A DNA stretch of 6,225 bases from Desulfotomaculaceae bacterium (GTDB lineage: Bacteria; Bacillota; Desulfotomaculia; Desulfotomaculales; Pelotomaculaceae), in contig JAQVLS010000099.1 in NCBI GenBank assembly GCA_028704035.1, positions 1 to 6,225 on the forward strand, given 5' to 3'. A program made the position numbers and the translations under genes. Below, piece after piece: positions 1-5,686 of this stretch (position 1 is the stretch's first letter; every line of letters begins with the position of its first letter). The notes under the pieces are model-generated. The model saw only the letters and a program-made list of their open reading frames with translations. It was not told the origin of the DNA and did no database searches.

Positions 1-583
1 ATGAAGCAAAGATATCTTTGTAAAATGAGGCGCTGAAAAGTCCTACGGCCGGACCGATGGGGTCAGGCGAATCCACCATGATTACATCATAGGTATCCTT
101 GTTTTCCTGGACGTGCTTGATCCCGTCGTCAACAACAATCTCCACCCTGACGTCGTCCAGGGCGCAGCTGATTTCCGGCAGGAACCGGCGCGAATTCTCG
201 ATCACCGCCCCGTCAATCTCACAGTGGACCGCTTTTTCTATGGACTTGTGTTTGATGATCTCCCGCACCGCTCCCCCGTCGCCGCCGCCGATTACCAGCA
301 CTTTTTTCGGCGCGGCATGGGTGTTCAGGGCCACGTGGGCGATCATCTCGTGGTAAACAAATTCATCTTTTACTGTTGTCTGAATAATGTTGTCCAGGGT
401 CAGCATGCGGCCGAACTGCTCCGTATCAAGGACAGCCAGGGTCTGAAACGGCGTTATTTCCTGGTGGAGAATTTGTTTTACCCGGACAGAGATCCTCATG
501 TCTTTTGTCTGCTGCTCTGTGAACCATAAATCCAGGTCTTTCTTCTGCTGCTCTGCAAACCATAAATTAGTCTTGGGATCCAA
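1..583 (-). CDS. speE: Spermidine synthase (polyamine aminopropyltransferase), 3' end cut by window edge
   Basis: Spermidine synthase transfers an aminopropyl group from decarboxylated S-adenosylmethionine to putrescine (or a related amine such as agmatine) in the cytoplasm. The first 194 residues are visible. They show the N-terminal beta-domain (FGRMLTLD at 57-64, then [11 protein letters not shown] at 73-83), the nucleotide-binding glycine motif GGGDGG at 99-104, CEID at 121-124, DDG at 152-154, and the active-site stretch DSPDPIGPA at 171-179, where the catalytic Asp of the family (usually DSTDP) is expected. The chosen start is TTG at 583: GGAGGAG lies 7 bases upstream, and an in-frame TGA closes the frame shortly before it. 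The ATG at 499 has no ribosome binding site and would remove the N-terminal strand. The gene follows the arginine decarboxylase after 30 bases, so co-transcription is likely. Oddity: residues 7-18 and 19-30 are a tandem duplication. The C-terminal third lies outside the window. Confidence 0.93.
   Translation of the reverse strand, partial: MDPKTNLWFAEQQKKDLDLWFTEQQTKDMRISVRVKQILHQEITPFQTLAVLDTEQFGRMLTLDNIIQTTVKDEFVYHEMIAHVALNTHAAPKKVLVIGGGDGGAVREIIKHKSIEKAVHCEIDGAVIENSRRFLPEISCALDDVRVEIVVDDGIKHVQENKDTYDVIMVDSPDPIGPAVGLFSASFYKDIFAS
494..565 (-). repeat. Tandem 36-bp duplication inside speE
   Basis: Two adjacent 36-base units (530-565 and 494-529) encode [12 protein letters not shown] and [12 protein letters not shown]. 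They match at 28 of 36 bases and 8 of 12 residues. The reading frame is kept. In typical SpeE proteins this LWFTE-type segment occurs once, directly after the start Met, so the upstream unit appears to be the extra copy. The family comparison is from memory. Confidence 0.8.
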
Positions 584-590
584 TATTCTA

Positions 591-597
591 CTCCTCC
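591..597 (-). promoter_or_regulatory. Ribosome binding site that fixes the speE TTG start
   Basis: GGAGGAG on the minus strand, 7 bases before TTG (581-583). The next in-frame ATG, at 499, has no comparable sequence before it, so this site decides the start and includes the duplicated segment in the protein. Confidence 0.75.
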
Positions 598-613
598 ATA
601 TTCATCCTTATTT

Positions 614-1072
614 TCAATACCAGAGAGGTACGGCGGCCAGGGTACAGGCAATCTTCTCCACACGGTGCTCCGTCGCGGCGATTTTAGTGCCGGCCAACTC
701 CATATTTCTGGCTGCAAAAGCTTCCTGCAGCATCCTTTCTATGGTCCTCTCCGCATCTGCGCTGCTGCATTTTCCCGCATACTCCATAATTACGCCAAAG
801 CTGTCATGGGAGACGCCCACCCCCACAGCAGCGGAAATCAACTCGCCGGGAACATCGCTGATGATATAGCCGTAAGCTGTGGGCACCAGCGAGCCGGGAG
901 GTATTTCCATGTCGGGGCAGTATACCACACCCGGGGGCAGGATGCTTGTCACCCGCATCAGATTCAGGTTGCCGATCTTACTTTTCTGCAGGGCGTTGTC
1001 GAAGGCATTTAAAGGATTCTTTCCCTCGGCGCTGCCCGCGGTAACAAAATATTTTTTGGGAGTCGGCAGCAT
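614..1072 (-). CDS. Pyruvoyl-dependent arginine decarboxylase
   Basis: This 152-residue protein matches the PvlArgDC family, which decarboxylates arginine to agmatine using a pyruvoyl group made by self-cleavage instead of PLP. The family marks are visible: GSAEGKNPLNAFDNAL at 13-28, GNLNLMRVTSILPP at 34-47, LVPTAYGYIISDVPGE at 62-77, VIMEYAGKCS at 94-103, and EHRVEK near the C-terminus, ending LWY. By comparison with the Methanocaldococcus jannaschii enzyme, cleavage should fall between Thr42 and Ser43 (Ser-Ser in the archaeal protein), with Ser43 becoming the pyruvoyl group and Glu97 the catalytic acid. The start at 1072 is chosen because AGAGGAGG ends 8 bases upstream; a longer ORF from 1114 has no such site and adds a 14-residue tail foreign to the family. 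It is first in an operon with speE, so the pair leads from arginine toward polyamines. Confidence 0.95.
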   Translation of the reverse strand: MLPTPKKYFVTAGSAEGKNPLNAFDNALQKSKIGNLNLMRVTSILPPGVVYCPDMEIPPGSLVPTAYGYIISDVPGELISAAVGVGVSHDSFGVIMEYAGKCSSADAERTIERMLQEAFAARNMELAGTKIAATEHRVEKIACTLAAVPLWY

Positions 1073-1119
1073 TTTTTTATCCTCCTCTAAATTTACTGGT
1101 TTTTGCAACAACATACAAT

Positions 1120-1128
1120 ATTATACCA
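1120..1128 (-). promoter_or_regulatory. Likely sigma-A promoter of the arginine decarboxylase-speE operon (extended -10)
   Basis: The minus strand reads TGGTATAAT: a perfect TATAAT (1120-1125) preceded by the TGn of an extended -10 element. The -35 position, 17 bases upstream (1143-1148, ATTAAT), is weak, as is common with extended -10 promoters. Transcription would start near 1112, leaving a leader of about 40 bases to the start codon. Confidence 0.55.
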
Positions 1129-1254
1129 AAAGTAAAAAATAAATTAATACTTATTATCCTTTCAAATAATTTATCTTTTAATAATGAGCAGAATAAGAAA
1201 TATGCCTCGGGGACAATATAAAAAAAACCAAAAAATTACGAGGAGGATTGAATC

Positions 1255-1728
1255 TTGCTAAAAACTGTAATTGGTCTTTTTGACTCCCGGGATCAGGCGG
1301 AAAAAGCCGCGTCGGAACTGCGCGGCAGCGGCTTCAAAGATGAGGTTTCCATTCTTGCAGCCGATAAGGATAAAGGCGGCGGCAAAACCAGCAGTGACGA
1401 CAGCGGCAGCCTTACATCCGGGGTAACCACCGGTGGCGTGCTGGGCGGCCTGGCTGGTCTGGGACTGGGTGCCGGCGCTCTGGCCATCCCCGGGATCGGG
1501 CCTATTATCGCCGCCGGTCCCATTGCCGGCATCGTGTCCGGCGCCCTTACGGGCGGCATGGCAGGCGGCCTGATAGACTGGGGCATCCCCACCGACCGGG
1601 GCCGCTTCTATGAGGACAAGGTTAAGGAAGGGAAAGTACTGGCTTCAGTCCGTACAGATGAAGATAAAATAAATAACGCCGCAGATATACTGCGCCACAA
1701 CGGCGCCCGCGACGTCGAAATCCACTAA
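1255..1728 (+). CDS. Glycine-rich general stress protein (YflT/GSP17M-like)
   Basis: This 157-residue protein has three parts. Residues 1-37 (TVIGLFDSRDQAEKAASEL and onward) resemble the fold at the start of heat- or general-stress proteins of the YflT/GSP17M type. Residues 38-57 are a hydrophilic Gly/Ser/Asp linker. Residues 58-106 are a hydrophobic glycine-rich stretch with GxxxG spacing, which could insert in or lie on a membrane or form a glycine zipper. Residues 107-157 (LIDWGIPTDRGRFYEDKVKEG, then SVRTDED and HNGARDVEIH) are the usual closing domain of this architecture. Biochemical function is not established for the family. The start is TTG at 1255 with AGGAGG 8 bases upstream. It is divergent from the polyamine operon, stands alone, and has its own terminator. 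Family assignment comes from recognising the domain pattern. Confidence 0.82.
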   Translation: MLKTVIGLFDSRDQAEKAASELRGSGFKDEVSILAADKDKGGGKTSSDDSGSLTSGVTTGGVLGGLAGLGLGAGALAIPGIGPIIAAGPIAGIVSGALTGGMAGGLIDWGIPTDRGRFYEDKVKEGKVLASVRTDEDKINNAADILRHNGARDVEIH

Positions 1729-2636
1729 GTCAAACAGGGGGGACAAGTTCCCCCCTTATTTTTTCCAAAAGGGGACAGTCCCCCTGCAAGGTGCTGCAAG
1801 TAAATGTCGCGGTAAAGCATAACGTCCTCCGCCTGGCGTCCGGCTGATTCACATATTATTGTGGGAGTCAAATTTCTTTCCGCCAGTATTTCCGCCAGCG
1901 GAGTAAAGTCGGGGCCAAATTCCGTTTCCAGCGCAGTCCGGTGTCTTTTCTCCCCCGCGCCGGTGAATTCCACAGGGCTGAAATGGATATGCAGGTTCTG
2001 CGCGTATTCCTGCCCCAACCTTTCCACGATCCGGTTCAGGACCCGGGCATATGATTGTTTGTCCTTGAATTCTCCCCCGCTGAGTGCGTGCATGTGGCCA
2101 AAATCGACAGCCGGTACTACCTGCTTCCCCAGTTCACAAAGATCCAATACTTCCTCCAGGGACCCCAGCATGTTTCTTTTCCCCATCGTCTCGGGCGCCA
2201 GGAGAATGTCCGATAGCCCTGCCGCCTCTACTTCCGCCAGGATTTCTTTGAATAATGCTTTAGCCGCAGCCATCAACTCGCCGCGGTCAGGACCGCTGCC
2301 CGAGCCGGGGTGAAATACCACCACCTTTGCTCCCATGAACCGCGCTGCCATTAATGACTTCAGCAGATGCCCTTTGGTCTTGACTTTTAAATCCGGATCG
2401 CCGGAGCTCAGGTTTATGTAGTAAGGGGCGTGGATGCTCAATTGAATATCCCGCTCAGCACACAGCTCGCCCAACCGAGCGGCCATTCTCTCTCCTATTT
2501 TCACACCCCGGGTGCATTGGTACTCATAAGCAGTCAGCCCTTTTTCCGCCAGCCACTGCGGCATTTCCAACGAAGATTTGTGGCCCCCCTCATAAAAAGA
2601 ATCCGAGGCCCCGGCCGGACCGAAGCGTATCACCAT
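1725..2636 (-). CDS. Endonuclease IV-like TIM-barrel protein (AP endonuclease 2 superfamily)
   Basis: This 303-residue protein belongs to the xylose isomerase-like/endonuclease IV TIM-barrel superfamily; endonuclease IV is a tri-zinc enzyme that nicks DNA at abasic sites. Motifs fall at near-canonical positions: HAPYYINLSS (His69), VVFHPGS (His109), APETMG (Glu149), VDFGHMH (Asp178, His181), HIHFS (His218), KRH (His232) and CES (Glu263). These match eight of the nine zinc ligands of E. coli Nfo; the ninth (Asp229, in DRH) is Lys230 here. DNA repair activity is therefore plausible but not assured, and another metal-dependent role is possible. The start at 2636 (MVIRFGPAG) is chosen because AGGAGG ends 10 bases before it; the ATG at 2642 is only 4 bases from the site. 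The last 20 or so residues (from about 284, ending GGTCPPCLT) come from repeat and terminator DNA and look like a late addition. Its stop overlaps the stop of the convergent stress gene. Confidence 0.85.
   Translation of the reverse strand: MVIRFGPAGASDSFYEGGHKSSLEMPQWLAEKGLTAYEYQCTRGVKIGERMAARLGELCAERDIQLSIHAPYYINLSSGDPDLKVKTKGHLLKSLMAARFMGAKVVVFHPGSGSGPDRGELMAAAKALFKEILAEVEAAGLSDILLAPETMGKRNMLGSLEEVLDLCELGKQVVPAVDFGHMHALSGGEFKDKQSYARVLNRIVERLGQEYAQNLHIHFSPVEFTGAGEKRHRTALETEFGPDFTPLAEILAERNLTPTIICESAGRQAEDVMLYRDIYLQHLAGGLSPFGKNKGGTCPPCLT
1737..1764 (+). terminator. Rho-independent terminator of the stress gene
   Basis: GGGGGGA and TCCCCCC form a 7-bp stem around the loop CAAGT, followed by the T-rich run TTATTTTTT, starting 8 bases after the stop at 1728. 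It lies inside the 3' coding end of the opposing endonuclease IV-like gene. The stem resembles a degenerate copy of the GGGGACAGTCCCC repeat found elsewhere in the window. Confidence 0.82.
1770..1786. repeat. GGGGACAGTCCCC palindrome, copy 1
   Basis: GGGGAC-A-GTCCCC followed by CTG. It is one of a family of near-identical palindromes in this window. It lies inside the 3' coding end of the endonuclease IV-like gene, 15 bases from the terminator hairpin, which itself looks like a degenerate copy, so the two form a doublet. Confidence 0.8.
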
Positions 2637-2662
2637 ATCCATGCCACCTCCTGTTCTAAATT

Positions 2663-2679
2663 AGGGGGACAGTCCCCCT
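2663..2679. repeat. GGGGACAGTCCCC palindrome, copy 2
   Basis: AGGGGGACAGTCCCCCT is a perfect inverted repeat with 8-base arms around a central A. It sits upstream of the endonuclease IV-like gene, between its ribosome binding site and the divergent substrate-binding protein gene. If transcribed, it would form a hairpin just before the Shine-Dalgarno sequence. Confidence 0.85.
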
Positions 2680-2735
2680 GGCATAATTTTCCAAAGAGAG
2701 AAAAGGGATTGTAAAACTTTCCCAGAACTAAAAGT

Positions 2736-2750
2736 TATAATACATATAAT
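2736..2750 (+). promoter_or_regulatory. Possible -10 elements upstream of the substrate-binding protein gene
   Basis: Two perfect TATAAT hexamers (2736-2741 and 2745-2750) stand within 30 bases of the TTG start. No good -35 is found at 16-18 bases; TTGTAA at 2709 is 21 bases from the first hexamer. The region may simply be AT-rich, so the promoter call is tentative. Confidence 0.35.
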
Positions 2751-2764
2751 ATGGAGTGATTATA

Positions 2765-4357
2765 TTGCGCACACTAAAAGTAATTTCGATATTCCTCCTG
2801 CTTATTCTGCCGTTTATTCTCTTAAGCCATACCAGTTTCCTGCCGGCTGCCGGCAGGATTGCCGGCATATCGAGCGGCCAATTGATTTATGGCCGGAGCC
2901 AGGACGCGGTGACGCTTGACCCGGCTTTTTCCCAGGACGAAGAATCCAATAAAGTAATCGCCAACATCTTTGAAGGCCTGGTCCGTTTCAAGCCCGGCAC
3001 AACTACTATCGAGCCCTGCCTGGCAGAAGGCTGGCGCGTGTCTCCCGATGGCCGGGAATGGACTTTTCTTTTGAGAAAGGGCGTCAAATTTCACGACGGC
3101 ACGCCGTTTAACTCCGACGCAGTCCGTTTCAGCATAGAAAGGCAGTTGCCCCCACAGCGCGCGGAAAGCGCCGGTTACGCTTCTTTTACTTTCGGCATGC
3201 TGGAAAGTATCAAGACGCCTGATCTGTATACCGTGCAATTTATCCTCAAATATCCCTATGCGCCTTTTTTAAACAACCTAGCCATGCCTGCCGCCGCGCC
3301 GATAGTAAGCCCCGCCGCTGTCGCCGCCCTGGGAGAGGAATTCGGCAACAAACCGGTCGGCACGGGACCTTATCGCTTCAGCAGCTGGAAAAAGGGCAAA
3401 AACATTACCCTGAAAGAGAACAGAGATTACTGGCATAAGCTACCGGGATGCCCCACACTGGTCTTCAACGTTATAAAGAACAACAGACTGCGTGCACTGA
3501 CCCTGAAACTGGGACTTGTCGATATTATCGACAACCTGGCCCCTGCCGACGTCAGATATCTGGAACAAAAAGGGTTCCCGGTAATGCAGACGTCGGGCCT
3601 GGACCTTAATTATCTTGGTTTTTTTACCGACAAAGAGCCTTTTGACAATCCCACTGTCAGAAGAGCTGTCAGCATGCTGATCGACCGCAAGCATATTACC
3701 GAACTGCACAAGGGGGCGGCAATAGAAGCAAACGGCCCGCTGCCGCCCGGCGTATTAGGATATGACGCCGGTTTAAATCTGATTCCATACGACCCGCAGG
3801 GAGCCAAAGAACTGCTGGCCGGCGCCGGCTATGCCGGGGGTTTGCAGTTTGAAATTATCACCTATAACAACCCCAGGCCTTACAACCCTGCCGGCGGGGA
3901 TATACTGGCCGCAGCCATCCGGCGGGAGCTGGCCGAAGCAGGAGTGAAAACAGTAATAAAATCATACACCTGGGAGCAGTACAAGGAAGCCCTGTTAAAC
4001 AAAGAAGGAAATGCCTTCCTTTACGGCTGGATCAGCGACAACGGCGACCCGGACAACTTCCTTTATACCCTGCTCTCATCATCACAGATCGAAAACGGGC
4101 TAAATACCGCCCGTTACCGGAATAACGAGGTGGACCTGCTGCTGGTAAAAGCGCAACTGGAAACTGAACCCGCCCTGCGGGAGCGAATGTACCGCGACGC
4201 CATTGAAATGATTACGCAGGACGCGCCCTGGATTTTTTTGAACCACAGCCTTGAATTTTACGCCACCTCAACAAAAGTTACCGGCTTCACTCCCCATTTT
4301 GCGGGTTATACCCCGCTGGACACAGTAAAAAATGAGGCGAAACAATTAAAAGTTTAG
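2765..4357 (+). CDS. ABC transporter substrate-binding protein, family 5 (peptide/nickel type), orphan
   Basis: This 530-residue protein has the usual length and motifs of SBP_bac_5 (DppA/OppA/NikA-like) solute receptors. Residues 4-29 are a strongly hydrophobic Sec-type signal or anchor. The mature part begins near GQLIYGRSQDAVTLDP (38-53). The family signature covers AEGWRVSPDGREWTF and RKGVKFHDGTPF (87-115). Further on are KPVGTGPYRFSSWKKG, the hinge motif LNYLGFFTDKEPFDNPTVRRA and YGWISDNGDPDNFLY near the C-terminus. It should bind a peptide or similar small ligand outside the membrane, but the ligand cannot be read from the sequence. No Cys follows the signal, so it is not a classical lipoprotein. 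No permease or ATPase gene lies beside it here. The start is TTG at 2765 with GGAGTGA upstream; the GTG at 2756 overlaps that site and has none of its own. The downstream gene follows 122 bases later, so this is probably a single-gene unit. Confidence 0.92.
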   Translation: MRTLKVISIFLLLILPFILLSHTSFLPAAGRIAGISSGQLIYGRSQDAVTLDPAFSQDEESNKVIANIFEGLVRFKPGTTTIEPCLAEGWRVSPDGREWTFLLRKGVKFHDGTPFNSDAVRFSIERQLPPQRAESAGYASFTFGMLESIKTPDLYTVQFILKYPYAPFLNNLAMPAAAPIVSPAAVAALGEEFGNKPVGTGPYRFSSWKKGKNITLKENRDYWHKLPGCPTLVFNVIKNNRLRALTLKLGLVDIIDNLAPADVRYLEQKGFPVMQTSGLDLNYLGFFTDKEPFDNPTVRRAVSMLIDRKHITELHKGAAIEANGPLPPGVLGYDAGLNLIPYDPQGAKELLAGAGYAGGLQFEIITYNNPRPYNPAGGDILAAAIRRELAEAGVKTVIKSYTWEQYKEALLNKEGNAFLYGWISDNGDPDNFLYTLLSSSQIENGLNTARYRNNEVDLLLVKAQLETEPALRERMYRDAIEMITQDAPWIFLNHSLEFYATSTKVTGFTPHFAGYTPLDTVKNEAKQLKV

Positions 4358-4479
4358 ATTATCGCTATATATTTCTAATTCTATTATCTAAATTCCACTA
4401 TCTACCACTAATAACCTGCCAAGATCTGTAGAATACTAAAAGGCATAACGAGGCCTAAAAATAGCTAGGAGGAAAGATA

Positions 4480-5199
4480 ATGGATCAAATTTATCAGCTC
4501 CAGAGACAGATCCAGGAATTACGAAACGAAATTAACACCATCGCCCAGGTTGCCGGCCAGCTGCAGCACGCGGAAGCAAACAACGCCGCCCAACTACAGA
4601 AATTGCAGCAGCATGAGTCGGTTGCCAACCAGCAGCTACACACCATTCAGCAGTTGTGCCACCACCTGAACCAGGATGTAAATGCCATCAGCAACGCGAC
4701 CCAACAGGTTACATCACAGATGCTTAGCAGGCCTATGACCAGCGGCCAGCTTAACGCCCAAACCTTCAGTCAGCCTAACGGGCAATTTGGAACATACACG
4801 CCGAATATGACCAGCTTGTATAATCCCGCCCAGTTCGGGACCTATGGCGCGCAGTTTTCACCTTACATGAGCGCCGGCAGCCGTTTAGAGCAAAACCCTA
4901 TGCCCGACTATAATGTAATACAAAAATACACAACTATGCCTTTTACGTCCAACATGATGCCCACCAGTACTATAAACACATCGAGGGCCGGCATCAATCC
5001 GATGACCAGCGCCAGCAGCATGATGCCGTCAAATACCAGCCATCAGCACTTCGGCACGAGCGGTTTTTCCACCGGGCTGACCAGCAACGCATACATGCCG
5101 TATATGTCCAGCCAGATCAGCTCGATGCCCAGCACAAGTCTTCTGAGCAGTCAGACGCCACTGTCGGCCCCTCAGAATATGTCCTTCAGCAGCTTCTAA
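4480..5199 (+). CDS. Unrecognised protein: Gln-rich coiled coil plus Ser/Met/Pro/Asn-rich tail
   Basis: I do not recognise this 239-residue protein. It starts at ATG 4480 behind AGGAGG with a 7-base spacer, an excellent site, and is followed by repeats and a strong terminator, so it is very probably a real gene. Residues 1 to about 80 have heptad-like hydrophobic spacing with many Gln, Asn and His (YQLQRQIQELRNEINTIA and onward), suggesting a helical coiled coil. Residues 81-239 are low-complexity and probably disordered, rich in Ser, Met, Pro, Thr, Asn, Gln and Tyr and with very few charges. QFGTY occurs twice (102-106 and 118-122), and MMP, NPM and SSM clusters recur. There is one Cys (60), no signal peptide and no membrane segment. 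A structural or surface-assembly role, for example spore coat, is conceivable from composition alone, but nothing in the sequence proves it. Confidence 0.8.
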   Translation: MDQIYQLQRQIQELRNEINTIAQVAGQLQHAEANNAAQLQKLQQHESVANQQLHTIQQLCHHLNQDVNAISNATQQVTSQMLSRPMTSGQLNAQTFSQPNGQFGTYTPNMTSLYNPAQFGTYGAQFSPYMSAGSRLEQNPMPDYNVIQKYTTMPFTSNMMPTSTINTSRAGINPMTSASSMMPSNTSHQHFGTSGFSTGLTSNAYMPYMSSQISSMPSTSLLSSQTPLSAPQNMSFSSF

Positions 5200-5202
5200 A
5201 AG

Positions 5203-5230
5203 AAGCCTAGGGGGACAGTCCCTCAGGCTT
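5203..5230. repeat. GGGGACAGTCCCC palindrome, copy 3, with longer flanking arms
   Basis: The core GGGGGACAGTCCC is extended by AAGCCT on the left and AGGCTT on the right, so the two sides pair over about 13 bases with one slip. It begins 4 bases after the stop of the 239-residue gene and precedes its terminator. Confidence 0.8.
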
Positions 5231-5238
5231 GAATTAGG

Positions 5239-5274
5239 AAAACCCCGTCAGAACCGGCTTCTGACGGGGTTTTT
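5239..5274 (+). terminator. Strong Rho-independent terminator after the 239-residue gene
   Basis: AAAACCCCGTCAGAA and its exact complement form a perfect 15-bp stem around the loop CCGGC, ending in a run of five T. The A-run on the left arm means it could also work on the minus strand. It lies between repeat copies 3 and 4. Confidence 0.92.
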
Positions 5275-5280
5275 CCGGCA

Positions 5281-5297
5281 AGGGGACAGTCCCCCAG
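5281..5297. repeat. GGGGACAGTCCCC palindrome, copy 4
   Basis: GGGGAC-A-GTCCCC followed by CAGG. It begins 7 bases after the terminator. With copy 5 it forms an inverted doublet separated by about 18 bases. Confidence 0.8.
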
Positions 5298-5313
5298 GTA
5301 TATTCTGACAATA

Positions 5314-5326
5314 GGGGACTGTCCCC
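5314..5326. repeat. GGGGACTGTCCCC palindrome, copy 5 (opposite orientation)
   Basis: The same palindrome with central T instead of A, so it is the reverse complement of the other copies. It faces copy 4 across a short spacer, an arrangement like REP doublets (REPINs). Confidence 0.8.
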
Positions 5327-5365
5327 ATTCGATTATTTTTCTAATAAAAGAACATTTACTACCCC

Positions 5366-5394
5366 TTAACATATATTAACATTTTGCCTATAAT
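5366..5394 (+). promoter_or_regulatory. Sigma-A-type promoter of the 81-residue gene
   Basis: TTAACA (5366-5371) and a perfect TATAAT (5389-5394) are separated by exactly 17 bases. Transcription would begin near 5401, giving a leader of about 30 bases that contains the AGGAGG site at 5417-5422. Confidence 0.7.
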
Positions 5395-5431
5395 TAACCT
5401 ATACAATAGTGTTTTAGGAGGGGTTGGCATT

Positions 5432-5677
5432 TTGGCAAAAATGTTACGGGAAGGCGCTTCTTATACCCAGCGGGACATAATTGATATTTTGAGTGAGTTC
5501 TCTGCATTTAAAGACAGGGTGATCAAAAAATTCAAAGATTTATCAAGGGAACTGGACGGCAAGGCAAATGAGCACGAGCTGTGGGTAAATGTTTATTTGA
5601 TTTCAAACGATTATGCGGAGGAAGTCTCCGGCAAAAAACTCAAGCTCCAGGAGCAAATGCAAAAAAGCATCTCATGA
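5432..5677 (+). CDS. Small unrecognised helical protein, 81 residues
   Basis: I do not recognise this protein. The start is TTG at 5432, with AGGAGG 9 bases upstream; the longer ORF from 5384 begins before the predicted transcription start and its first codons overlap the -10 element, so it is unlikely. The protein is soluble and highly charged, with Lys/Arg and Asp/Glu mixed (RDIIDILSEFSAFKDRVIKK at 14-33, then ELDGKANEHELWVNVYLISN and a Lys/Gln-rich end). It is probably mostly alpha-helical, with no Cys, no signal and no membrane segment. It has its own promoter and stands between two terminators, so it is a single-gene transcript. This, rather than any similarity, is the reason to accept it as a gene. 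Confidence 0.72.
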   Translation: MAKMLREGASYTQRDIIDILSEFSAFKDRVIKKFKDLSRELDGKANEHELWVNVYLISNDYAEEVSGKKLKLQEQMQKSIS

Positions 5678-5686
5678 TATAAACTA

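Noticed and set aside
496..1142. Several ORFs on both strands overlapping speE and the arginine decarboxylase
   Set aside because: They are other-frame shadows of two well-supported genes, lack ribosome binding sites and show no family resemblance.
1140..1240. A sigma-B-type promoter (GGGGAC near 1210) for the stress gene
   Set aside because: No GTTT-like -35 lies at the right distance and the -10 match is poor; the region is AT-rich and no promoter could be chosen with confidence.
1732..1743. CPPC motif at the C-terminus of the endonuclease IV-like protein, suggesting a redox or metal site
   Set aside because: The residues are encoded by the terminator/repeat DNA (GGGGGGACA read on the other strand), so the motif is most likely accidental.
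4353..4392. AT-rich inverted repeat (TTTAGATTAT with ATTATCTAAA) after the binding-protein gene as a terminator
   Set aside because: The stem is almost all A-T with a mismatch and a 20-base loop, and no T-run follows; it is probably chance in an AT-rich spacer.
1737..5326. Repeated palindromes as a CRISPR array
   Set aside because: Copies are short, irregularly spaced over kilobases, lie in different contexts, and have no uniform spacers or cas genes.
5384..5431. Upstream extension of the 81-residue gene from the ATG at 5384
   Set aside because: It overlaps the predicted -10 box and precedes the likely transcription start, and has no ribosome binding site, whereas AGGAGG sits correctly before the TTG at 5432.
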